NCBI RefSeq assembly: GCF_003477525.1
Contig: NZ_QUDO01000049.1
Coordinates: forward strand, 1 to 30,531
DNA from: Ruminococcus sp. AF41-9
GTDB taxonomy: Bacteria; Bacillota; Clostridia; Lachnospirales; Lachnospiraceae
Reading direction: 5' to 3'
Length of the DNA: 30,531 nucleotides
The position numbers were made by a program, and so were the translations under genes. Shown here one piece after another: positions 15,735-22,800 of the stretch (position 1 is its first letter; each line of letters begins with the position of its first letter). The notes under the pieces were generated by a model. The model did not search any database, was not told where the DNA came from, and saw only the letters and a program-made list of their open reading frames with translations.

Positions 15735-17339
15735 TTATAACTGAGGACCAGCTGCAACAAGTGCTTTACCAGCAGCGTTTCCTTCGTATTTAGCAAAGTT
15801 CTTGATAAATCTTCCAGCAAGATCTTTTGCTTTTTCTTCCCATTCAGAAGCATCAGCATATGTGTCACGAGGATCAAGGATACCTGTGTCTACGCCGTTA
15901 AGCTCTGTTGGAACTTCGAAATCGAAGAATGGGATCTTCTTAGTAGGAGCGTTAAGGATATCTCCGTTAAGGATTGCATCGATGATACCACGAGTATCTT
16001 TGATGGAGATACGTTTTCCTGTTCCGTTCCATCCTGTGTTAACGAGGTAAGCTTTTGCTCCGCTCTTTTCCATTTTCTTAACAAGTTCTTCTGCGTATTT
16101 TGTCGGATGCAGTTCAAGGAATGCCTGTCCGAAGCAAGCAGAGAATGTAGGTGTAGGCTCTGTGATTCCACGCTCTGTACCAGCAAGTTTAGCTGTGAAT
16201 CCAGACAGGAAATAGTACTGAGTCTGAGCTTCTGTCAGGATAGATACCGGAGGAAGTACGCCGAAAGCATCTGCGGACAGGAAGATTACGTTCTTAGCTG
16301 CCGGTGCAGAAGAAATCGGGCGAACGATGTTTTCAATGTGGTTGATCGGATAAGATACACGAGTATTCTCTGTTACGCTCTTATCTGCGAAATCAATCTT
16401 GCCTTCAGCATCAAGTGTTACGTTCTCAAGAAGAGCGTTACGTTTGATCGCATTGTAGATGTCAGGCTCAGATTCTTTGTCAAGGTTGATAACTTTAGCG
16501 TAGCATCCGCCTTCAAAGTTGAATACGCCGTTGTCATCCCAGCCATGCTCGTCATCACCGATCAGGAGACGTTTCGGGTCTGTGGAAAGAGTAGTTTTAC
16601 CTGTTCCAGAAAGACCGAAGAAGATAGCTGTGTTTTCGCCGTTCATATCTGTGTTTGCAGAGCAGTGCATGGAAGCCATGCCTTTCAGTGGAAGGAAGTA
16701 GTTCATCATAGAGAACATACCTTTCTTCATTTCTCCGCCGTACCATGTGTTTACGATAACCTGCTCTTTAGTTGTGATGTTGAACATTACAGCTGTTTCA
16801 GAGTTCAGGCCTAATTCTTTATAGTTTTCAACTTTAGCTTTGGAAGCGTTGTATACAACGAAATCTGGCTCGAAGTTTTCAAGTTCTTCAGCTGTTGGCT
16901 GGATGAACATATTTGTTACGAAATGTGCCTGCCAAGCAACTTCAACGATGAAACGGATAGCCATACGAGTATCTTTGTTAGCACCGCAGAATGCATCTAC
17001 TACGAAAAGTCTCTTGTTGGAGAGTTCTTTTTTAGCGATTTCTTTTACTGCATCCCATGCTTCCTGAGTTGCAGGATGGTTATCGTTTTTGTATTCGTCT
17101 GTTGTCCACCATACTGTATCTTTGGAGTTCTCATCCATAACGATGTATTTATCTTTAGGAGAACGTCCTGTGTAGATACCTGTCATAACGTTAACTGCAC
17201 CAAGTTCGCTGACCTGGCCTTTTTCAAAGCCTTCCAGTTCCGGTTTGGTTTCTTCTTCAAATAATACTTCATAAGAAGGGTTGTAGACAATTTCTGTAGT
17301 TCCGGTAATGCCATACTTGCTTAAATCGATTTTTGCCAT
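15735..17339 (-). CDS. pckA: Phosphoenolpyruvate carboxykinase (ATP)
   Basis: This cytoplasmic enzyme interconverts oxaloacetate + ATP and PEP + CO2 + ADP. In gut anaerobes it often runs in the CO2-fixing, ATP-gaining direction. The 534 residues match the ATP-dependent family. Motifs are [12 protein letters not shown] near the N-terminus, [20 protein letters not shown], the P-loop G242-LSGTGKTT, the metal/nucleotide segment [23 protein letters not shown], and [14 protein letters not shown] with [21 protein letters not shown] lies about 11 bases before the ATG. It is monocistronic with a strong promoter and a structured leader of roughly 95 nt. Codon choice is highly biased (abundant GAA, AAA, ACT and GTA, for example), as expected for a highly expressed gene. 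Confidence 0.98.
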   Translation of the reverse strand: MAKIDLSKYGITGTTEIVYNPSYEVLFEEETKPELEGFEKGQVSELGAVNVMTGIYTGRSPKDKYIVMDENSKDTVWWTTDEYKNDNHPATQEAWDAVKEIAKKELSNKRLFVVDAFCGANKDTRMAIRFIVEVAWQAHFVTNMFIQPTAEELENFEPDFVVYNASKAKVENYKELGLNSETAVMFNITTKEQVIVNTWYGGEMKKGMFSMMNYFLPLKGMASMHCSANTDMNGENTAIFFGLSGTGKTTLSTDPKRLLIGDDEHGWDDNGVFNFEGGCYAKVINLDKESEPDIYNAIKRNALLENVTLDAEGKIDFADKSVTENTRVSYPINHIENIVRPISSAPAAKNVIFLSADAFGVLPPVSILTEAQTQYYFLSGFTAKLAGTERGITEPTPTFSACFGQAFLELHPTKYAEELVKKMEKSGAKAYLVNTGWNGTGKRISIKDTRGIIDAILNGDILNAPTKKIPFFDFEVPTELNGVDTGILDPRDTYADASEWEEKAKDLAGRFIKNFAKYEGNAAGKALVAAGPQL

Positions 17340-17438
17340 CTTACGTTTAACCTCTTTTCTTCGTTAATGAAAGCGCCTGTTTAAACAGGCTTAAGATACC
17401 TTACCATAAAAGCGAATGGGTATCGCTTCTCTTTTACT
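17340..17438 (-). promoter_or_regulatory. Structured 5' leader of pckA with a 16-bp palindrome
   Basis: The leader between promoter and ATG contains an exact palindrome, GCCTGTTTAAACAGGC (17375-17390). It also holds two pairings that compete for the same bases: AAGCGA with TCGCTT (a local hairpin around 17410-17430) and GATACC with GGTATC (a wider hairpin). Mutually exclusive stems suggest RNA-level control, or the palindrome may be an operator. I recognise no known riboswitch. Confidence 0.5.
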
Positions 17439-17466
17439 ATTATACATATTTAACGCTTAAAATCAA
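17439..17466 (-). promoter_or_regulatory. pckA promoter
   Basis: On the minus strand TTGATT (17461-17466), a 16-nt spacer and consensus TATAAT (17439-17444). Confidence 0.8.
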
Positions 17467-17796
17467 CAGGATTTTTGCGTTTTTTTTGAATTTTGTTAAA
17501 GATTTATCAACTTAAATCTGATGAAAATCCGTCACTTTTCACAAAAGGTATGTAAATTTATTATAGTGGCAATATGGGAATACTATTCGTGGATATGATA
17601 ATATTCTGTCTGGATGGAACAGACGGGAAAAATAACCAGGAAAGACTAACCAGAAGAGCTGCCACTATGTGGTTGTGTTGATAAGAGATGCATGTTAAAA
17701 TAGGAAAGAATTATCTGTCTGAAAAATGACAGAGTATTATACAGCAGAGAAAATAAAGGTTACATTGCGGAGTGAGCAGTAACAAATAAAGAGAGG
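17467..17796 (+). other. 330-bp intergenic region upstream of the PIN-like gene
   Basis: No convincing gene is present. A possible promoter, TTTTCA-17 nt-TATTAT, lies at 17536-17564. A perfect 9-bp inverted repeat, ATAGTGGCA (17563-17571) and TGCCACTAT (17660-17668), encloses a hairpin CTGTCTG-gatggaa-CAGACGG and two near-repeats of AACCAGGAAAGA type. A second promoter is at 17673-17701, and a hairpin TCTGTC/GACAGA lies at about 17713-17731. This could be a small structured RNA or a regulatory leader. I cannot match it to a known family. Confidence 0.4.
17673..17701 (+). promoter_or_regulatory. Possible promoter for the PIN-like gene
   Basis: TTGTGT (17673-17678), a 17-nt spacer and TAAAAT (17696-17701), about 95 nt upstream of the ATG. 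Confidence 0.5.
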
Positions 17797-18507
17797 ATGA
17801 AGATTATCAAAACTTATTATTTAATTGATTATGAAAATGTAGGAAGTGAAGGCTTCAAAGGATGTGGCAAATTGCGGGAAACAGATATTATCCATCTTTT
17901 TTATACAGATAACAGCAGAAAAATAGACCTTGATATTATCAATGATCATGGAGAGTCAAAACTGGTCACACATAAAGTACCGACAGGAAATCAGTCTGCA
18001 GATATGCATCTGGGCTCTTATCTTGGATATCTGCTGGGAACGGAATGTGCAGCTCAGGAAGATACAGATGAGAAATATACAAATGAGAAACATACAAATG
18101 AGGAACATACGAACCAGAATCATATAGACCGGGACTATACAACTCGAGAAAAATACAAATTTGTTATCATCAGTAAAGATACAGGATTTGACCATATCAT
18201 CCAGTTCTGGAGGGATGAGAAAAAGGCAGAAATCTCCAGAAGGGAAAAAATTTCCGGAAAACAGTCCGCACAGAAAATTATTGACATAGATACCAGCGCA
18301 AAGAAATCTCAGCAGGTTCGCCAGCAGATTGCCAGCACGCTGCATAATGCAGGAATGTCCAAAGAAGTAGTAAACTATGTATCCTGCCTGATAGAGCAGA
18401 ATGCCGGTGAAGAGAAACGAAAACAGGAAATTCATAATGCAGTGGTTTCCAAATACGGGGATGAGAAAGGACGGGAAATTTACAGGAGTATAAAAAACAG
18501 GATTTAA
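17797..18507 (+). CDS. PIN-like/NYN-type domain protein with an internal pentapeptide repeat
   Basis: This 236-residue protein has an N-terminal PIN-like fold. YYLIDYENVGSEG at the start supplies the first acidic metal ligand, then NQSADMHLGSYLGYLL and FVIISKDTGFDHIIQFW supply the later Asp residues. The arrangement matches the PIN-like family of putative ribonucleases in Firmicutes. The core is interrupted at residues 90-114 by five copies of a TNEKH-like pentapeptide, probably a surface loop. The C-terminal third (about 165-236) is a charged helical region ending KYGDEKGREIYRSIKNRI. AGAGAGG abuts the ATG directly, so the true start may differ slightly, for example at the ATT of codon 3. RNase activity is inferred from the fold only. 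Confidence 0.75.
   Translation: MKIIKTYYLIDYENVGSEGFKGCGKLRETDIIHLFYTDNSRKIDLDIINDHGESKLVTHKVPTGNQSADMHLGSYLGYLLGTECAAQEDTDEKYTNEKHTNEEHTNQNHIDRDYTTREKYKFVIISKDTGFDHIIQFWRDEKKAEISRREKISGKQSAQKIIDIDTSAKKSQQVRQQIASTLHNAGMSKEVVNYVSCLIEQNAGEEKRKQEIHNAVVSKYGDEKGREIYRSIKNRI
18064..18138 (+). repeat. 15-bp tandem repeat inside the PIN-like gene
   Basis: Five consecutive 15-bp units are related to ACAAATGAGAAACAT and encode TDEKY-TNEKH-TNEEH-TNQNH-IDRDY. A decayed sixth unit (TTREK) follows. The period is a multiple of three, so copy-number change would keep the frame. It is not CRISPR-like because there are no spacers. Confidence 0.9.
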
Positions 18508-18810
18508 GCAAATCAGGTAAGTTTCCTGCTTCAATTGCGAAAAACGATAAGCGGCGGGCAGAGATTTCTGAGAAAACATTCCTTAAAAAAGAAGGAGGCC
18601 GGGAACTCAATCAGCTCCCGGCAAAAGTATGAAAAAGAAAAAAGTTTTGTTTGCAATTACTCTTTGCTCTGTACAGGTAATAATATAACCAGAAAATGTG
18701 AGAAATATGTGGTAAGAATTTGAAAAAATTGTGAAGAGGAAGGAAATTTATAATGAACAGTGAAACCATACAAAGAATAAGAAAATTGACAAAAACAGAG
18801 GGCGATAGAT
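18508..18810 (+). other. 303-bp region between the PIN-like and ArsC/Spx-like genes
   Basis: It contains a strong 7-bp hairpin GCCGGGA/TCCCGGC (18598-18622). This has no T-run on the plus strand, but TCCTTCTTTTTT follows on the minus strand. A 19-codon stretch at 18629-18688 reads like a clipped signal peptide without a ribosome binding site. A consensus TATAAT (18749-18754) overlaps the start of a possible 31-codon ORF (18753-18848). No larger gene is convincing. Confidence 0.5.
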
Positions 18811-18848
18811 ATGAACATACAGATTTTCGGAACAAAGAAAAATTTTGA
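18753..18848 (+). CDS. Possible 31-residue upstream peptide overlapping the ArsC/Spx-like start
   Basis: The ORF reads MNSETIQRIRKLTKTEGDRY and continues to a TGA at 18846-18848. It has a very good ribosome binding site (GAGGAAGGAAA) nine bases before the ATG and runs 38 bases into the next gene, so it could couple or tune translation of that gene. Against it, the TATAAT at 18749-18754 would start transcription downstream of this ATG. No homology is recognised. Confidence 0.25.
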   Translation: MNSETIQRIRKLTKTEGDRYEHTDFRNKEKF

Positions 18849-19152
18849 CAGCAAAAAAGCAGAACGCTATTTCAAAGAACGGGGAATTAAGTACCAGTTT
18901 ATTGACATGAAAGAAAAGGGCCTAAGCAAAGGTGAATTTCAGTCTGTGTGCAATGCAGTAGGTGGATATGAAAAACTCATTGATTCTGACTGTAAAGATA
19001 AAGATTTACTTGCACTGATTACCTACATTGCAGAAGAAGATAAGGCAGAAAAGATTTTGGAAAATCAGAGCATCATCAAACTTCCGGTTGTAAGAAACGG
19101 TAAACAGGCGACCATAGGATATCAGCCGGAGATATGGAAAGGCTGGAAATAA
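18811..19152 (+). CDS. ArsC/Spx-fold thioredoxin-like protein lacking the catalytic cysteine
   Basis: This 113-residue protein of the arsenate reductase/Spx family starts at an ATG with AGAGGG upstream. The fold is clear from MNIQIFGTKKNFDSKKAERY, FKERGIKYQFIDMKEKGLSK and the C-terminal IIKLPVVRNGKQATIGYQPEIW, which carries the cis-Pro (LPVV) typical of the thioredoxin fold. Where ArsC and Spx have the redox cysteine, this protein has Asn11 and there is no CxxC. Its two remaining cysteines (in SVCNAV and DSDCKD) are not in that position. It is therefore unlikely to reduce arsenate and may be a structural or regulatory relative. Its TAA shares one base with the ATG of the MarR gene, so the two are translationally coupled. 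Confidence 0.85.
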   Translation: MNIQIFGTKKNFDSKKAERYFKERGIKYQFIDMKEKGLSKGEFQSVCNAVGGYEKLIDSDCKDKDLLALITYIAEEDKAEKILENQSIIKLPVVRNGKQATIGYQPEIWKGWK

Positions 19153-19634
19153 TGGCAGCATATTATAAAGAAATTAATAATACAAAAACTAATAATACAG
19201 ATAAAACTCATGAAGAAAACGGAGAAGAACAGTTCGGGGAGGAACTGTTCAATCTCCTTGTACGTGTCCTGAACAGCCCCGCCAACCGCGAAGTCCTCGA
19301 CAGCATCCGTGGAGAATACGGTCTCCTCTGGTATCTGCTGAAAGCCGATGGCCCTGTAACCGTAGGCGAGCTGGCAGAGCATTTACAGGTAGTTCCGGGT
19401 CGAATGACGGACATTCTCAAGAATCTTGAGAAAAAAGGCATGATCCTTCGCAGCAGGAGCGAACAGGACCGCAGAGTCGTGGTAGTTTCTCTTCTGGATG
19501 CGGGCAGAGAGGAAGTCCTCAGACGCCGCGCCCATATCCGTGAAAAATTTCAGGGAATCAACCAGTGTTTTACCATGGAAGAAGCAGAAGAGCTCCTTCG
19601 TTTGTTAAATGTGTTGCTAACTTACCAGAAATAA
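19152..19634 (+). CDS. MarR-family winged-helix transcriptional regulator
   Basis: This is a 160-residue MarR-type regulator, dimeric and DNA-binding in the family. After a polar N-terminus (NNTKTNNTDKTHEENGEE) come the dimerisation helix and the winged helix-turn-helix: TVGELAEHLQVVPGRMTDIL is the recognition region and RSRSEQDRRVVVVSLLDAG the wing with its DRR motif, followed by C-terminal dimerisation helices. The start at 19152 is preferred because of the TAATG overlap with the upstream stop. An in-frame ATG at 19134 would add six residues. Two 21-bp dyads downstream (19650-19670 and 19819-19839) are the likely operators, so it probably controls the synthase gene that follows. Third codon positions become rich in C from this gene onward. 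Confidence 0.9.
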   Translation: MAAYYKEINNTKTNNTDKTHEENGEEQFGEELFNLLVRVLNSPANREVLDSIRGEYGLLWYLLKADGPVTVGELAEHLQVVPGRMTDILKNLEKKGMILRSRSEQDRRVVVVSLLDAGREEVLRRRAHIREKFQGINQCFTMEEAEELLRLLNVLLTYQK

Positions 19635-19649
19635 TCCAAAATTTGAGTA

Positions 19650-19670
19650 TTATTTCGCATTGTGAAATAA
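19650..19670. promoter_or_regulatory. MarR-type operator, copy 1
   Basis: A 21-bp dyad of TTATTTCGCA, one central base and TGTGAAATAA (one mismatch from perfect). It overlaps the -35 element of the promoter at 19660-19687. It is nearly identical to copy 2 at 19819-19839. Confidence 0.75.
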
Positions 19671-19687
19671 ATGAAATGTGCTAAAAT
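19660..19687 (+). promoter_or_regulatory. Promoter overlapped by operator 1
   Basis: TTGTGA (19660-19665), a 16-nt spacer and TAAAAT (19682-19687). Its -35 element is inside the right arm of operator 1, as expected for a repressed promoter. Transcription would begin near 19694. Confidence 0.6.
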
Positions 19688-19721
19688 AAAAAATGACTTA
19701 AAATGGCAGAAAGATAAAAAC

Positions 19722-19811
19722 AAGACTGCTACGTGAGACATAATGAGGCATAAGATAAAAACTGGAAACCCAAATCAAAATTTACCCCTCAAACCGTGCA
19801 GTCTTAATTTT
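19722..19811 (+). terminator. Long-loop terminator-like element between the two operators
   Basis: AAGACTGC (19722-19729), extended by ACG after one bulged T, pairs with CGT-GCAGTCTT (to 19805) across a loop of over 60 nt and is followed by aaTTTTTT. It could end the MarR transcript, define a roughly 115-nt RNA from the 19660 promoter, or act as an attenuator for the downstream synthase. Confidence 0.6.
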
Positions 19812-19818
19812 TTACCAA

Positions 19819-19839
19819 TTATTTCGCACTACGAAATAA
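19819..19839. promoter_or_regulatory. MarR-type operator, copy 2
   Basis: TTATTTCGCA, one central base and TACGAAATAA. It is 57 nt before the synthase ATG and 169 bp from copy 1 (about 16 helical turns, so on the same DNA face). A weak promoter (TTACCA-17-AATAAT, 19812-19840) would be covered by it. Confidence 0.75.
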
Positions 19840-19895
19840 TAAAACAGATATAGATCAAATCAGAACAGATACAGAAAGGAAAGAAATCCATAAAA

Positions 19896-22800
19896 ATGAT
19901 TACATTTAACAACACCAAAACTATCTACGATCTCGTAAAACGAGTAGGCACAGAATTTGAAAATCAGGTATTTGTCCGTTATGAAAAAGATGATACTATC
20001 TACGAAAAAGGCTACGGCACTTACACCCTCGACACCATGGCAGTAGCAGCTTACACAGAACGCCAGAACCGCAAATTCGGTCACGCCATCCACGCAGCAC
20101 TTCTCGGAAAATGCGGCTACGAATATCTCACAGTCCTGCTTGGCGTACCCTGCGCAGGCGGCATCACTTACCCCGCAGACATCCAGCTCAACAATGAAAC
20201 ACTGGTAGAGAACTTCGAAAAGGCAGACATCGACATCCTTTTCTATGACAGAGACTTTATTTCCCAGGTGCAATATCTCAAAGAAAACTGCACCTGCATC
20301 AGAAAATACATCTGCTTACAGAGCGTAAAAAATGTCCGTACCGTCCCACAGATCCACAAATCCTACCGTACTGAAAACGTAGAAACCCGTCCGAAACCAA
20401 CCGACTGTGCCATGATCATCTTCACATCCGGTACCACAGGTCACGGAAAAGGAGTCATGCTTTCCCATGGAAACATCATTGACAACATGTTCTGTACAGA
20501 CGGCTTTCAGGATGTCTGCCTGAATGTCCTTCCGATCAATCACATTTTCTGCATCAGCAGTGACATCATGCTGGTTCTTCGTTATGGAAGCACCCTCTGC
20601 CTCTGTGATGACCTGAAAAAAATGTTCTACTATATCCAGCTTTTCAAACCAACAGCCATGCGAGTCGTCCCGATGATGGCAAAAACATTCGTAAACCGTG
20701 TAGCAATTGCCAAAGCAAAAAATCCGGACCGTACCCTGATGGACATCAAAGAAGAAGTCCTCGGACCAAGAATGGAACGACTGGTCAGCGGCGGCGGATA
20801 TCTTTCTCCGGAACTGGCAAAATCCCTGATGGACTTAAACATCACCGCAGCCCAGGGCTATGGAATGTCCGAATGTTCCCCGAAAATTTCTGTCCCGGAT
20901 TATGACAGAAAAGACAAGCTCGATTCTGTCGGACACCTTGTTACCGGATGCCAGGTGCGCATTGTAGATCAGGAGATTCAGGTGAAAAGTCCGTCTGTCA
21001 TGATGGGATACTACAAAGATCCTGAACTGACAGCAGAAACGATCACGGAAGACGGATGGCTGAAAACCGGTGACCTTGGATATGTAGATGAAGAAGGTTT
21101 CCTGTATTTAAGCGGCCGTAAGAAAAACCTGATTATCTTAAGCAACGGAGAGAACGTTTCCCCTGAAATGATCGAGAACAAATTTGACAAAGACCGCCTG
21201 GTGATGGATATCGTAGCCTATGGAAAAGGCGAACAGATCGTTGCAGAGGTTTATCCGAATTACGAATACGCTCAGACAAACGGAATGCAGGATATCCTTG
21301 GCGAAGTGAAGAAACTGGTTGCCCAGCACAATCAGGAACTTCCGACCTATGCCCGCATCGCAGACGTAACTGTGCGAAGAAACCCATTCCCGAAAACAGC
21401 CTCAAAGAAAATCATCCGCGAGAAATTTTTCCAGGAGAAAAAGAATCAGGAAGAGCAGCAGTCCGTACTGCACAAACCGGAAAATGAATTCCAGCAGCAG
21501 ATTTATGATCTCTGTGCATCAGCACTGGGACACACAGATTTCAGCATTGACGATGATCTGTACACCGCAGGACTGGACTCCTTTGGAAGCATTATGCTGA
21601 TCGCAGATTTTACGGAAAAAATGCACAGAAATATCACACTTGCAGAACTTATGGAACACAGAACCGTTCTCGAACTGGAAGCATTTTTCCATGCACAGAG
21701 CGAGAAACCGGAAATCGATTTATCTGTCCGTCCGGTCTATCCGCTTACCAGTCTGCAGATGTATTTTGCCTATGTGATTCCGGGAAATACCACAGGAAAT
21801 CTCCCGTTTGCATTTAAGCTGGACAAGGGCGTAGATCTGAACCGTATGCGGGAAGCCTGTTATCAGGTTCTGGATGCGCATCCGGGTCTGAAAGGAATCA
21901 TCAAACCAACTGAGCAGAAATATTATGCACTGTTCAGAGACGATACCAGAAAAATCGAAATCCCGATCACGCCGGTAAAAGACGAAGAAGTTCCGGAACT
22001 GATGCAGAAACTGATCGTTCCGTTTACCTACCGCGAAGACGACAACCTGGTACATATTTACCTGTTTGAAGGTCAGAAAAACAACTACATTTTCTTTGAC
22101 GTGGCACATATCATGGGGGACGGTGTGACCATGAATATCCTTATGGAAGACCTGAACAAAGCCTATGCAGGCGAGCCGCTGGAAGCAGAAACCTACACAG
22201 CCTTCGAGTACTCTCTGGAAGAACAGTTACGAAAAGACAACGGAATTCTGGAACACGATACCAGATATGTGACAAACCTGATGGACGGCATCAAAATGAA
22301 TCGGTCGCTCCTGAACAAAACGGAAAAAGAAGACTTAAAAGAAGGACGCTTCGGCTCTATCCGCCGCACCTTCGACAGCCTCCCAAGACAGGAATTTCTC
22401 TATTATGGAAAACAGCATGGAGTGTCCGAAAATGCCATGTTTATCGCTGCTTTTAACTACTGCGTCAGTCTGTTCAGCGATGAAAAAGATGTATTCTGCA
22501 CTTCCATTCACAGCGGTCGTACAGACAGCCGCTGGAACCGTCTGGCAGGCTGTCTGTTTGAAACCTATTTCTGCCGTTACACAAATGTAGCCCATGAAAA
22601 GACCGATTCACTGATCAAAAAGACCGGAAATCAGATCATAGAAACAATGAAAAATCTTGTTTCCTGCTCCCGTGAAGGAGAAATGTTTATCCAGTTCCAG
22701 GGTGATCTTCTGAATACTCCGCAGATTGGAAATCTGCCGACAGAACGTGTAAAGATCCAGCTCGATTCCCTGCCGTTCCATCTTCAGATCATGTACAATA

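Noticed and set aside
16107..16814. 235-codon open frame opposite pckA
   Set aside because: It is an antisense shadow of a strongly codon-biased gene. The serine/arginine/cysteine-rich product has no domain and no start signals.
18064..18153. Short regularly spaced repeat that could suggest CRISPR
   Set aside because: Units are 15 bp, contiguous, in frame within a conserved gene, and have no spacers.
18629..18688. 19-codon signal-peptide-like stretch (MKKKKVLFAITLCSVQVII)
   Set aside because: It has no ribosome binding site and stops right after the hydrophobic part. It could be a remnant but cannot be supported.
18535..18723. 62-codon frame in the gap after the PIN-like gene
   Set aside because: It spans a strong hairpin, has no ribosome binding site and encodes a lysine/serine-rich random-looking product.
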